Part shown: positions 11,237 through 25,000 of the stretch, in pieces
Numbering within the stretch: the first letter of the stretch is position 1
Layout: each line of letters starts with the position of its first letter
Source: Archilochus colubris
Lineage: Eukaryota; Chordata; Aves; Apodiformes; Trochilidae
NCBI GenBank assembly: GCA_023079485.1
Contig: CM041090.1
Location: 34,126,874-34,190,873, forward strand
Direction: 5' to 3'
Length of the DNA: 64,000 bases
Notes under the pieces: generated by a model
Databases searched by the model: none
Seen by the model: only the letters and a program-made list of their open reading frames with translations
What the model was told of the DNA's origin: nothing
Translations under genes and position numbers: made by a program

Positions 11237-14200
11237 CTACTCACTTATTTCAGTTTGAAGTGTTGTGTGAAGTAGTGTGTTTAAAGGCTAAATCCATAGG
11301 CTCATTGGCACTAACCCTAGTAAGTTATTGGTGTCAATTGCACGGAGGAGATAAACTTCAATAAAATTCACTATCTTGATTTTCAAGTGGGAAGACTGTG
11401 ATGACAGTCTAGTCACCAGCTGAGAAACTCTACCTAGTAAGTTGCATGTTGGGCTTTATATCCAAAGAAGTGGCTTTTTTGTTGGGTTTTGATTTTAGAA
11501 GGCATACCTATCTCCTACTTGGATTTACTTTTAATTTTAATGTGTACATAGAATTTATTGCTTCCTTTTTCTAAGAATGGCTTGAATTATTTTTGCTTTA
11601 ATAAGAGCTGGCTAGCACCTCTTTTTAAAAAAGAAAAAACCCGCTGTGTACTCTAACTGTTCTTTAAATGTCCTCAGGCAGACAACTGAGCTAAAACTAA
11701 AACTATTTAAGTGGAAGACATATGCTTGGAAGTTAGTGAGAACAGTCTGGAGTAAGAGTAGTCTCATTCCTTTTTGGTCTTCATAGAAAGTCTGTGAACA
11801 GTAAGCTTGGATTTCCAGCAAATTTCCTATGGCAACAGACTCGTTGAGAAAGACAGAGTTTGTCCAATGGGCCCTACTCCTCCCTTCTTAATTTCCGGAA
11901 AAGTCTTTTGAATTTCATGACTGCAAAGGGATTCATGACTGTGCAGGGATTCAAATCCGAACTTGTCTCTGTCCCATGGGGAGAAGAAAGGGAAGTGACT
12001 TGCAGCTCCAATTAGAAAACAGTGTGGAGGGTGTGGAGGGTACAGTTTTGTAACGAAGGGGCTCACTTTGTTGCCTACCGAATTCTTTGCAAAGAAATGA
12101 AAAGCAGAATACTTATTGTGTGTAACTCTTACTTTGTACATGTGATTCGACTCAGAAATCTCTTAACCAAATAGTAGTAATAAAAATAGGGGAGTTCTGA
12201 CTGACAAAAAACTAATCTGCTTGCTGCTATTAACTAAAAATTTAGCACTTTAGCTCCTCCATTGACTTCAAAGCAGCTGTTCCCCATTTATGGCCCTGAG
12301 ATCTCAAGAAGTTATGTTTACAGGCACCTACATTCTTTCATAGAGGTATAACAATATTGCCCACACATGCTCATATATTTTGCACTGAGATAGGTTACAT
12401 TACATGAGATGCTATTCCAGAGCTGTCAGAGTTGGATTCTTCAGTTTTATCATTTTGTTTACATCTGAGTGTCTACAGGTGACTGGAGGTGTCATTTCAC
12501 TGAAAATCAGACAGCTGAGCCAGGAGTAAAATGTTGCTCCTAGAGAATATGATTGCTGTAACCTTCTAGACAGGGGCACACAGTTGTCTTCAGTCCTTGA
12601 AAGCCTCCTTGCTGAAGGTTAACCTGTTGATTGCTATGATTCAAGTGGTTTTGCACGTACCTCTGCTTGGGGCTGGCAACCACATAGCAAAAGGAAAAAG
12701 TTCCTTCAAACCATTAACTTCAGTGAGAACTATGGTCAAGTCATGCCACACTGGTACTGACAGCATCCTTTGTTCCACACACCCCACCGCCACCCTCCTG
12801 CTTCCCTGTGCTGTAACATTATGTGCTGTAGATGTCACAGGAAATGCTAAAATCACGTCTTTTCACATGGACCCTTTTTCCACTCTTCCTGTATGAAAGC
12901 TGTATGTCTCTGACTATGGAAGTGTCATGTTTCACCCTGCTGATCCAAATTATTCAGTCTGAACATTTTGCTTAGTGCTTTTGTACAAATATATTTTCTC
13001 TCCCCAGATTCTTATTTGTGTCATGCTCTGTTCCTGTTAAAGATGAATGAAGATTTGTCAACAAATAATCTATCCAATAAATTGGAACCTGATCCAAAAC
13101 CTCATTGACGTCAACAGAAAGACTCTTACTGACTTCACTGGTCCTACAGTGTCCTTTTCATACTTCTTTAATGCTTGTAAATGTATTCATTAAAATGACA
13201 GGGAAATATTGAGCAAAAGAAACAGGAATTGTGCAATCTGGCAGATGGGTGCTGTCCTGGAAAAGCAGCTGTGTGCCTATTGCTCTCACTACCTATGGGT
13301 TTAACTTTATATATCTTGAAATCAGAGCAGTGACACTTTGAAAACTTTCTTAATCTTCCTGAGTGGTTGTGCCAGGAAGGCTCCAGTGTTTTGTACTATG
13401 TGCCTGGAGCCACATGTGGCATAGCTGCTTTCCTTAACCTCAGGCAGATGGGTCCACCCAGGATCCTGGCTGGGAACTCCCAAGCTGGAGAGATGGAGGA
13501 AGGCAAATGGGGGGGTGAATGTTCAAAAAACAGATGAACCCCTTTTTTCTTTCCCAAAACGTAGCTGTCTCTGGTGGTTCTTGTGGATCTGTGTTAGCAC
13601 AGTGCTGTTTATAGCACTTCCTCAAGAGAAAGTTTATCTTACAGGTTGCTAAAATAATAAATGCAGAAAAAAAACCTACTGCAAGTGGAATGTTTCAGCA
13701 AAATAAGCAAACAGGCAAATTCTGGCATGTAATTTCAAGATTTTGTGCAGTCACATCTAAGCAAATTAAAAGTAAGTGTTCTGCCTTGAAATGGGGAGAA
13801 AGGCTCAGACAGTGTGAGCTCAGCTGATTTCTAATTGGGAAAATGTTTGGCTCAGAGCAGAATCTATGTAAACCATGTGACCAAGCAATGGGAGAAGCAT
13901 CATTTCTCCTCCTAGCAGTGAAGAGTAAGATTAGTCCTCTGAATAGTTGCCACAGAGAATGAATGAAATCTTGCTGCCAGAACTGCAAATATGGTGAGGG
14001 GAGAACAAATCTTCCTGGGGAAAGCAGAGAGAGAGTTTTAGAAATGCACACAAACCTGATGAGCCTGGAACTGCTCTGGCTGATGGTCTCTGGCTTTCGT
14101 GTATTTTCATATGGTGAAAGGACAGATGACTGTTCCCCTCTCCCCAGCAGACGCATTGCACTTGGGGTCATGTACTTCTTTTCAGAAAGATTCCAGTGGC

Positions 14201-16386
14201 ATGGGCAAACTTTCTCTCCTGAAAGCCTGGTGTTATTTATAAGGATGGAAGGAGATTATAGGATCTCTTGCATATTTTTGTCAGCTTTCCTCAATTATTA
14301 TTGCACATTATTGTCTCACAAGATCAGACGTTAATATCATGTTTGGAACTAATCTTTGTCTGTTCTATGGAGTGCACGGTTGTTCAGATCTGTATGCAGT
14401 GAAGGTCAGTTATAATAGGTAGGGATGAGGCTCTGCACTTATTTTCCTGTACATACATTTGTTACGAGCAATTAATTAGAAGCAGAGCTGTGGCTCTGCT
14501 AATATTTTGGTTTCCTGCTTTTCTGTATTAAGACAGGCAGCAGACAGCCTGCTATGAGACAATGTCTAAATTTGGAGCATTAGGAAATGAGTGTGAGGAA
14601 AAGCTCAATGAATGGTCAAAAGAGAAAAAAAAAAGAAGAAATTATTAGATTACACTTTTCTTCTTGTAGGCAAAACAAGATACCCCATCAAAAAAATAAC
14701 AGTTAAGCAAATGATGAGACTGCTATTTGCTTTTTCCATCAGTGTTTTAAATGTCACTGTTCTTTTTCTCCCCTAGTAACCTAGAAATACTGATGCACCA
14801 GCATGTCTCATTATGACAGCGAAAGATATTTCTCTTTGCTGAAGTGAATTCAGAAGAAAAAAAAACCTGAGGGCACTGCACATCGAGTGCAGAGAAAAGC
14901 ATGGTCTGAGGGGGCAGCTGGAGGCTGCCTGGGGCAATTTATGGGTTTCTGGGAAAACTGGCAGGGCTGATGAGAGCATCTGAGTTGCTAGTAGGAACAG
15001 GCGGTGACAGCTAAATCTGGCTATGCTCAAAGAAGAAAAGAGAAGAAATTAGGGAACTGAAAAATAGAGAGAAGCACACTATTACTATTTGAAACAAATA
15101 CCCTGTGGCCACAGCACAAAGCATGCCATTGCTGACCAATATATTACTGCATGATAATAACGACTGAGACTCAAGGTAGAGGTCACCCAGATGAGGTACA
15201 TCAGTAAATACAAACTCCAGAAAACTCAGATTTTGTCATTTAGAAAAGGCAGCTTTCTTCCCTTCCCTGATCGGAAGAGGGTGGATCAATCTCTAATTCA
15301 GGAGAAATCGTATTTCCTTGGTGCCCTAGAATTGACGTCTCATTGGCCTCAACAATAAACCAGGTTACATTCTGGGTTAAAACTTATGTAGCATGTCAAC
15401 TGTATAATACCATTCACTCTGGTGAATTCATACTCTGGTTCATTAATATCCTGTGAAAATACTGGAAGCAGAGGGAGAAGTATTGGTAAAGAGTTCTGCA
15501 GATACTGTGACATTTCTGACACTTAGTTCTGCTCTTTCTCTAATAGCAAGTGAGATGATTTGGCTAGAAACATGTCCCTAAAACAATATGAAAATCACCC
15601 CTGGAAAATGCCTGAACTAATTAAAAGGTAGAAATGAAATGAGCTCGAGGACCCAGAGCATCTTCTGCTATGGAGAAGATTCAGAGATGGCTTCAGCAGC
15701 CGTGGTAATATTGCTGCACACTCCTTGATGAGGAATTGAATGTGTCCCACACAGCCTCAGTAATTGCCCTGGTGTGGAGCAGTGCCACAGGTAAGTGTGT
15801 GTGCATCAGTCAAGAATGAGCAGGAACAGAGCCTGAAATCTCACAGTGTGAGGGGAATTTATTGGCACTGCTGAAACTGAGAACTCAAAGTGAGGTCCTG
15901 TCAGGTTGATTGAGGAGTTGAAAAGAAAACAAGTCACCACCCCCTGAGGTGTCAGGCACTTCACAAGCCTTTGCTGCACAGGTGTCAGCTCTGGGGTGGC
16001 GTTTGCCCATCACCTGCCTGTGATTTCACAAGCCACTGAGGGCTCTGAAGTGCTCAAAGGGTCATTCAAGCATACCAAGGGCTGTGCATCCACCTGCATG
16101 GAGGTGGTGTCTCTTGCTTGAGCTGAAAGTAGAGCAGGCAGCTTGGAAATGAAGCATCTCACAGGAAGAGATGAGCACTGGGGATGATCACCCCAGAGCT
16201 TGGCACGTCTGCTTTTGGTAGCACTGGGACGTTCTTGATTACTGTCACTCATAATGATGCAGCACATAGCTTCATGGACCTCTGTTTTGCCACGTGTATA
16301 AATGCAAGCTGAAGGAGGGATTGTCATCCAAAGATGGTCTCAACTCTGAAAACGTTATAGTTCCAACAGTATCTGTCTAGGATACT
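11237..16386. other. Long non-coding spacer
   Basis: No gene is recognised. Overlapping open frames on both strands at about 13695-14334 reach 158 codons but show no domain or splice pattern. A full palindromic CRE (TGACGTCA) sits at 13106-13113. A perfect donor-like CAG/GTAAGT lies at 15787-15795, but nothing coding precedes it. Confidence 0.58.
13106..13113. promoter_or_regulatory. Full palindromic CRE motif
   Basis: TGACGTCA, the complete CREB/ATF recognition palindrome, in CpG-poor DNA. An 8-mer is expected about once or twice per 64 kb by chance (less with CpG depletion), and no promoter is visible nearby, so function is only a possibility. Confidence 0.25.
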
Positions 16387-16415
16387 GGGGCGGGGGGGGG
16401 GGGAGAGGGGAGGGG
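16387..16415 (+). repeat. G-rich tract with G-quadruplex pattern
   Basis: The plus strand reads G4, C, G12, AGA, G4, A, G4. This satisfies the four-run pattern (each run of at least three G, loops of 1-7 bases) expected for an intramolecular G-quadruplex. No promoter or CpG island surrounds it. Confidence 0.85.
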
Positions 16416-19008
16416 AGAGATGGATTACAAGAATGCCATGGGCTTGTGCAATTGTGCATTTTAGATCATAAGCTCAACTTTGGTAAAGAGAATCAAAGAC
16501 AGGTGTAGAAAATCTTACTAGGAGACATTTATAGAGAGAGTTCATTCTGGCTACAAAGAGACAACATTTTTCAGATCAGGGGGAATGTTCAGCTGGTGCT
16601 TGAGGGTCTGGATCTAACTGGAAAACATTTTATCTAGTCCCAAAGTACTCTGATGGTGGTTTATTGTCTTTACACACATTGAGTCATATATGGCTTCACA
16701 TATGGCTACCAAGCCACCATGGCAACCCAAATGGCTCTAGGTGATGCCCAGCAAGTCCATAAGTCTTGTAAGATTTCCCTGGGATTGTCTTTTGGCCATC
16801 ACTTTCATGTGGAAAACTGGGGAAAGGAGCAAAATCCAGTGCCTATGTACTAAATTTGTATCATCAAATGAAGCCAATATGGCTCATACAACACAGATGA
16901 CACGCTGTCTGCCCTTCAACAGAGATAAATTGAGGTAAAATAAGAAGGAATCCTAATTTGAAGACATAATGATAAATCTGGTATTAGAGATACAGTTAAC
17001 AGTCCTTAGCATATGAACAGTTGTAGCTCACCTCAGGAAGTACAAATTAAGGAGCTCTCTTTGGACTGAAGTAGCAATCCTACACAAAGCCTTAAGCATA
17101 AGTTCTTCTTCAGTATGTGCCAAAAAAAAAAAAAAAAAAAAAAAAGAGCTGTAAGCACAAAAGCTGCAAGAGTTTACCTACAGTAAGCTTTCTGGTGGTT
17201 GAGAATGCAGAATCTGCAGTTGCTGGGGAGAAGTGGCTGGGAGGTTCATAAATAATGAATTCCTGTAATCCTGTGAGGTCATCATAAAAATATGCATTAG
17301 AATCAAAGGAGGATGTAAAGGGTCACAACCTCAATAGTTTCTAGAGCTGATAACAAACAGTGAGCTTGATAAAAATGTATTACAGGCAGAAATCTCAGTT
17401 ACAGAGATTATCAGAGTTGTATTGTACAAAATTATTACTTTGGGGAAGAGAGATGTTATTACCAAAAAGCCCAAAATAAGTACGTACGGGAAACTGCAAT
17501 TAATGTAGAAAAGGACTAAATCAACATCATTTAGCATTTTCAACTTAGAAGGAGCCAGGGCCTCCAAAATTTGCTTCACATGGAAACATTCTTGTAGACT
17601 AAACATTGTTACTGATGTTCTTCAGGCAACAGTGACTGAGTTTAGTTATATTTCCCCTTAAAAAAACACTGTATTTAAGTTATAAAAAACCTTGATAGAT
17701 GCAACACCTGGAGGCAAACACTGAAAGTATGAAGATCTAGAATAACACCTGGTTTGCCAGACAAATAAGGAGATGGATTGAGTACTCCAAAAAACATCAT
17801 CAATAATATAAAGATATTTGAATGCATGGTGCAGACTAAAGGAAAATGGGCTGACATACACCTGCAGGGGTATATAGGGTGTCTGAATGCCAGAACCTGG
17901 GATAAAACTTGATTGAAATGTACCCCATAGGCTGTAAACTGAAAATATCATATGGAGTGTGACAATTTCTTTCCAATTACTTTTGGTAAAAGTGGAAATC
18001 GAGTTCCTTGGAAGAACAGAAGTCCCTCCACTGTAAGAAAGCTGCTTTGAGGAAGTGAGAAGTTAATGGTGCTGTTGATAGCTAGAAGTAGCATGCATTA
18101 GGCAGCTTCCTAGGCTGGCAATTTAAACTCCAACTCAGAAAAATGACCCTTTCATTTAAAGCTATCAAGTATTCCCACTGGAAGTAATGGGGCTGCTCAT
18201 GCTGGATCAAGGACCTTGTGCATACCAGGTTTGAAGCAAAGGAACTTGGTTATTAAAAGAATTAAGAGAGACCATTTGACAGTCCAGTATAATGTGTGGT
18301 GGTCAAAAAAGCATTTTGGGTAATACAAAAGGAATCTCGAATACAAAGGAAATTATACAAATATGGTTTCATGATCACATCAGGGTGCAAAACCTTTGTT
18401 TTGGAGAAACACCAAAGCACCCATGGTTCCAAGCTTGGAGTAAGTATATATGGTTAATTTCTGCTTCTATATCAACTGAGCTTTAAATAGGATACCTGAG
18501 GTCCCCAGAGAAGTCCATCTGTCACAGCTTTTAGCTCCCAATACATGAATGGAGCTGAAATTGAAAAGGGACACTGAGCTAGAAGGCTGCTGGCCTTGGA
18601 TTAAAGATGTGTCTGCTTTCTCCAGGAGGGTGGTGTGTAAATTGCCTCCAGGACATCAAGAAAAAGCACATATTGTAAAGAGCTTAGCTCCCTTCAGTCT
18701 TCCATCTGAGAGATTTTTGGTTGAATCCCTGCCTCTTTGGCTGTCTTGATGAAATCAAGATGGTTTTGCTGCTTCGTGGCTGTTTTTCCTGTGGGATGGA
18801 ATGATGAAACTGTATGGAGGTAGGAGGGAGGTCTAACAAATACATCATTGTGTAGAGTGCCTGAATAGTTTTAAATTAATAGATTTAATCTTTTAAAACA
18901 AATAAAAGAGAATAAATAAGCAGCAAAATATACTTTGTTAACTGCAGCTCTCACTAGCATGCTACCCAGCAGTTTTCAGCAATAACCCCTAGGCAACATG
19001 ATAGAAAT
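16416..19008. other. Non-coding spacer
   Basis: No exon or transposon is seen. The main landmark is an A24 run at 17122-17145. A 64-codon frame at 18292-18486 encodes nothing recognisable. The 14-base match to miR-122 at 17953-17966 is treated as chance because no partner arm is present. Confidence 0.6.
17122..17145 (+). repeat. Poly-A run (A24)
   Basis: Twenty-four uninterrupted A residues between TATGTGCC and GAGCTG. The sequence upstream does not resemble a processed transcript, so there is no support for reading this as the tail of a retrocopy. Confidence 0.95.
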
Positions 19009-19073
19009 GGGTCACTCAGTTGATCTCTGAGGTCCCTTCCAACCCAGCCTATTCTATGATTCTATGATTCTAT
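19009..19073 (+). mobile_element. Short CR1 3' tail fragment
   Basis: 'gatctctgaggtcccttcc' and 'aaccc' at about 19022-19045 are followed by ATTCTATG units at 19051-19073. This is the last 60-70 bases of a CR1 element in plus orientation. Such very short tails are common for CR1, which usually inserts as heavily 5'-truncated copies. Confidence 0.93.
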
Positions 19074-22000
19074 ACATGTTTTCTCTCCTCTATTAGAACT
19101 GCAGCAAATTCTGTGCTTCATCTGCCCCTAATTTCAAGAGCTACTTTCCTGGATACTCCAGCCTTTTTGCTCTGCCTCTGGTAGCTTGAGATGTATTGTT
19201 AAGCAAAGATGGTTTGAGATGAATGGAAACTGGAGAAAACAAAACTGCTGGGGAAAAGAGGATGTCAGATGGGATACAAGAACTGAGAGTGGGGAGGGAA
19301 GACAGAAGAAGAAGGGATTTTTGCTTGTATTGGCACGTGGCAGGCAGCTTGCATACTTTCATGATATTAACTTCCTTCTCATTACAGCATGGAAGCCTCT
19401 GGCATCCTGACCCTTGGAAATACAAACAGATGTCCCCAGGCAGACCCAGCATACTGCTGCTCCCCATAGCATCAACATCTTTTACACACAAGGTTCTTTA
19501 TCACAAATGGCTTTTTTTATCATTCATGTGTTTCAATTATCTTAAACTCTCTTCTGCTGCCCGTATTTCGTTGCAATCTCAGAGGAAGGGAGAGAATGGA
19601 TTTAATGCACTTACCAGTTGAGCTTGGTGCTATAAATAACCACTCAAGGGCCAAGTTTTGCAGATATTTTTAAAATTTTTAAGTAGTTGGAGTGGATTGC
19701 ACTGGACATCCAGCAGCTGCCTTGGAAATGAATGGTAGCTGTTCTAGTGCTTCTGACTTTTTGAAAGCAAAGCGCTGATTCGGGTAGTCACATATGGATT
19801 TAGGGAGTGTAACTGTTGGTTCCAGCTTCTGAAAAGGTTGGCCCCAATTCCTCACATTAATATAAGTATGACAGTGTGCAGCTATGCTAATAACTTTAAG
19901 GAGAAATAGTCAATTATGGCATCGGTATAGGAAAGGGAATTTAAATGTGCTAAGCTATTTAGAAACCTTGGTGAAAAAAAAATTGGAATTTTAGTGCCTA
20001 AATCAAATAAGAAACTTGCAGGAATCAGGCTCTTTCCAAAAGTTTTACTCAGGAATCTCTGTTACTAAAAAGTCTTACCAATTTTTCACCACAGTTATAT
20101 CAAGAAGAATATTAGAATCCTCATCAAGTTCACAATAGTTTTCTAACTTTCAGATCTAATTGACTGATGGCTACCAGCTCCAACTTGGAAAACAGGAGCT
20201 GAACGAGAGAATTCTTTGGCGAGTGATAGATCCACCTGAAAAATGTTATTTGAGAGGATCCCAAACCATGACTTAGATTTTGCTCAAATTCACAAACCCA
20301 TTTAGCTGTTAAAAAAGATCCTTGTTTTTCTAGAAAAGCCCTCCCCCCCTTTCTTTTTTTCCTTTAAGAACCATTTATAAAATACACAGATCATCTCTAC
20401 CCTCATCTAAAGAAATAAAAGGAAGAAAGTAATGAGGAACTCAAGAACCATGAGACCACACTTCTTCAGGTTCCAAGATGGACTTCGGAAGCTGCCATGA
20501 TCTGAAAACATGACATTCTTCTTTCCAAGTATTTGGAAGGGAAAAGAGTAAGCATTGACTGAAGGGGAAATGGGAGAGGTAGTAATCCTGTTGAACAATC
20601 CAGTGATACACCCTTTCCTCACAGTTCCTTCCTACTTGGATGAGATAAGTAACATTGGAAGTTAGTGTCTAAGACCAACAAAATAGGGTGGTGCCTTTAT
20701 CAGGAGAGGTGTGTGTCCCCATTTTTAGATTAATTAATGTTTAATCTGTTTGGAACGTTTGTATATTTTATCTCAGCATGTTCCCAAGCATATTCGTGGA
20801 CCTTTTGGAGCTTAGAAACAAAGTAATTTCCATAGCCAGTTGGCTGGCAGTCTCCTCTGGAGAGGAGCAGACAGACAGGCACTTGTGGCACTCCCATGGG
20901 TCTTTTTCTGGTGAGCAGAAAACTGGAGATTTTTACTTTAAGTGCCTTCCTAAACTGGCATACAACCTTGTAAGTCCTTTTCTATTCAGCATAGAAGCTT
21001 TCCTGTTTTGACATTAGAAATATCATTTGCATAGATTGTAAACACAATTACTGTGTTTGGTACCTGCCAAGATCAATACCCTTGGTGATATCACAGTATT
21101 TCTGCTTCTCTTTCATTGGGGTGGTTAAGTACAAGGAGAAAGGGGAACTATTTCAGCCTGAATGTGCATCTTTGAACTATAAAAGATGAAATCATCCTGA
21201 TAACCTATTACTTTGGATTGTTTTCCGAGCGGACATAATCAAGTCTGTGTCACATTTCTTCTCTTTCAGATCTATGACTTAGTGAATAGTCCCAAACCCA
21301 CTGTGTAGTGCTAGATTGTGCTCTGCTGCCTTTTGTTGAGTAATACTTATAAGCAAATATTTTTTTCAAAGTGGTTTTGATTTGTGGGTACCTAACTTTC
21401 TTCCAGGGAAGGTTCAGTGTTTTCCAGTACATGGATTACTCCAGCACAAGCTTGAACTCGCTTTCTCTGGGCACCTTTCACAAGACTTCTTAGAAATAAG
21501 AAATAGCCCACAGGCTAGTTCCCAAAGGCCCACAGAGGAGAGTTTCTAAATAACTTTATTAACAGTATCTCATTTTGTAGGGAGCACAATGTGAGTGCAG
21601 AGAGAAGGAGCTGGTCATTGATATGCATTAGTATCCAAAAAACCCTAGTGTTTTATAGTTTCTGAACACTGGAAATTACTTAATTCAGCTCATTTTGCTT
21701 ATCTAATTAGAATGAATAAAATAGAGGGACCACTCAGTAATATGACAAGTTAGCTTTAGTCTAGTCAAGGTTGATCAGTGCTCTTATACATGGCATTGAA
21801 AGGATTTTTATTCTTTTATTAAACAGCTTTGAAAAATTAACATTTAACTTGCTGCAGGCTGCAAGGAGGTAACCTTAATAATGATAGAAAATAGCTGATT
21901 TTTAATCTTTGCATTAATATTTTTCAATAGAAGAGGTAAATTTTATGCTGGCCATAACTACTTTTCCTAAAAACTTAGTGTCATTCCTGATAAACAGAGA

Positions 22001-25000
22001 TACTCACTGAAAAGGAGTTTTATTATACATGCTATTAACTCCTAGAAGAGTCAGCAAGAACATTCTCATTAATATAGCTTGTTCTGCTTTTTCTTCAAGG
22101 AGAATTGATGACTGGAAACCAGGAAAAGTGGATCCTTCACGTTGCAAGAGTATTAGGAAAAAAATGTTTGTCTCTTTTGGCCTTGGTTAGGGAAATTCCC
22201 GAGGGACTCTAATGAAATCTATGAGTAATAGGTAGTCCATCAGTGGTAAATGTGGTGGAGTGAATAATAAACGGTCAGTTTTCCTTCATCTGCCACATCT
22301 TTGAAAGACCAGATTTATTCGGTCACCTTCATTATTACATGTCATGAAATCCCACTTAGGAGTAGGAAATTTCATGAGACCTAAGCATGAGAGTCCAGCC
22401 TCTTCTTGTTGTGGAATGGCTGTTGCAAAATCGCTCTCTCCCAAGCAGTTTTTGAACTTCAAGTGATGATGTGGTTGATGGTTAATGTCACATACCTCCA
22501 TAAGCAGATGGACTGAAAGAATTTTAATAACTTTCTGGATCTAAATGATCATTCCTTTCACATTCTTTGTGGCTTCATAGTGTTTATGATAATTCTTCCT
22601 GGGGATCTAATCTATACAGTTTATCCAGCTGTGCCTTTGATGTCTGTACTGTGGTCTCAAGGGAGAGAAGTCGTGAACGAGTGGTTAGTGAGCGACACCC
22701 AAGGGGTTATGACATCTTTAACATAAGCTCATCAGCATAAGATTTTTCCTCTGAAATAGATTAAGCAATTTATTTAGCTATAAAACCCAGAAAACTTGTT
22801 AAGTGAATTTTACTGGGGAATCAATAAAGTAATAATTGTGTGGTAATATAACTGGGGCTGAGGTAACCAGCTTTGGTCTTCTTTTCTTTGCTAATCCATT
22901 CTTCCTATCCATTTATCCCAGTATTTTTGAACAGCCTCAAGTAATTCTGATGAGAGAACTGAAAAAGCATATTGAGAAATCTTTGGGCGCATTAACTTTT
23001 TTGTTGTCAGATCTTTCTTTCCTGCTTTTGCAATAGATGCAAAATAACCCATCCAGAATTCATTAACTAAAATTTTATCTCAAACTCATATTTTGTATTC
23101 TGCTACATTTTCTCCATTTATATTTAATAGAATAGCTTTTTAATCCTATCTGAGACATGCCTGTAAGCTAAAGATAAATATGTAAAACTTACCTTTGAAT
23201 TGAATGGTGTCTAACTATCTCTGCTTTAAAAAAAAACAGTGAGCCCCTTGACATTATCCTCTGCAGGGCTTCAGAATTTGCACTTAGGGTGCAATCATTA
23301 TGGTTACATAGGAAGTTTTTCCTTCTGTTAATTAGAAACAAATTAATTTAAAAGGAACTTCATTTGTTAGGCTGTTATAAATATTTAAAAATGATAAATT
23401 ATTAGAACAAAACAGACATTCATACACCAGTTATTTCACACTTGCATTTTAGATGAGATTAGCTAGATTTAGCAATGTACACATTTAAGGGCTTAAATGG
23501 TTTTCAAACATTGCTCTAAAAAATTATGAACCTCTCCATCAGTCAAGTGCTCTGATTTATTTTCCACAGAGCTGTTCTCTTTGCAGCATTAAAAAAATGC
23601 CAGGTGATATCACCATATCATAATATCAATGTATTTGCATTTAAGATTTCTGTTCATATGTGTGAACAAAACAAACACACCTGAATTATAGGAGAGTTTA
23701 AAAGGGTGGGATTGGATCTTTTAAAAGATTAATTTCCTTCTTCCTTCCTTTTTCTGCAGTCTTAAGTGTCTCCAAGAATCAAATCTGTAGTCATCAGGAA
23801 TAAGATATTGATAATAAGCGGGAATTAGATGTTGAATAATAAAATTGACCAAGCAGTAGTACTATGAATTGGAGTGAGTCCATGCCCTTTGTAAAAAATA
23901 AGATAGTTGGCAGTATCCAGGAGGACCAAGGAGATGGTTGTAGACATGAATACCAGCCTACTAATTCTGAGTGGATCTGCTGATTTTGAAAGTGTTCTGT
24001 CTCTCACAACAAGGTAGTTTCATGTCACAGTAATTTAAAAAACAGAAAAGAAAAAGCAATCAGTGTCCTGAAGAAACTTGTCAATGGGGAAAAATTTAGA
24101 CTGATTGGAGAAATTAAATATATTTTTTCCATCAAAAATATCAGTGATAAAGAAATATAATTTTAACCTTTTCTGTGGAGAATTTCAATTTACTGTCAAA
24201 AAGTTTAAAAACCAACTAACTAATCAACAACAACATAAGAAAAGCCACAACCAGGCACAATTATCTTCCAACCTCTGGATAAATTTTATGAAACAGAAAT
24301 AGTTCAGGTAAAAAAAAAAGAATATCTGGCTTTGGAAATTTTGTTTTAGTGTTTTGTGGTGGGTGTCCCTTACTGGTGTCTGTGGACTACATCTGTGTGT
24401 CTTCTGGGAGCTGAGGCAGTTGCTTGGTGGGGTATCCTGGGAGTCTCCTTAGCTCTTGGATGGAGACAGATACCCATCTGTCTCCTTGTGGTTCAGCAAA
24501 TCAGTGCAGGACCCTGGCCTGAATGAACATATCAGAAAGGATCAAGAAACATGCAGCTCAGATGTGTTATTTTGGCATGTACTGGGAAATTTAATTAATT
24601 CATTTTTTTAATTAATTTTTGATCATTCAGGTAAGTCCTTGCCCCTGGAAGATTGTGTGTTTTATCTCTGATAGCCAGGACAGGGTTTTGGGCTAATATC
24701 AACTTGACTATTTAGATTCATGTACGTGAAAGAGAAGCTTGTTCAGACAAGGCCAAACATCAGCATTAGAACTCGTAGCAGCTAAGGTAGTAGAAGATAC
24801 AACCTGGCCCTTGTATTTCTTTCTTGCCCCATAGTGCAAGACACTGCCTAGGGCCAAATCTCCATTTATTTATTTGTTTGTTCATTCATTCATGTATTCA
24901 TTTACAAATCTCTGTTTTCCTGTGGACAGTTGCAGAGAGGAGGTGGATGTGGCATTGCACAGGTCAAAGTGAGGGAGGAAACCAGAGAGCCAGCACTTTA

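Noticed and set aside
15787..15795. A perfect splice-donor string CAG/GTAAGT.
   Set aside because: No open, protein-like exon precedes it; such 9-mers occur by chance, and the same applies to those near 24628 and 38766.
17953..17966. A 14-base exact match to the 5' part of miR-122.
   Set aside because: Downstream sequence lacks any complementary arm, so no precursor hairpin can form; likely chance.
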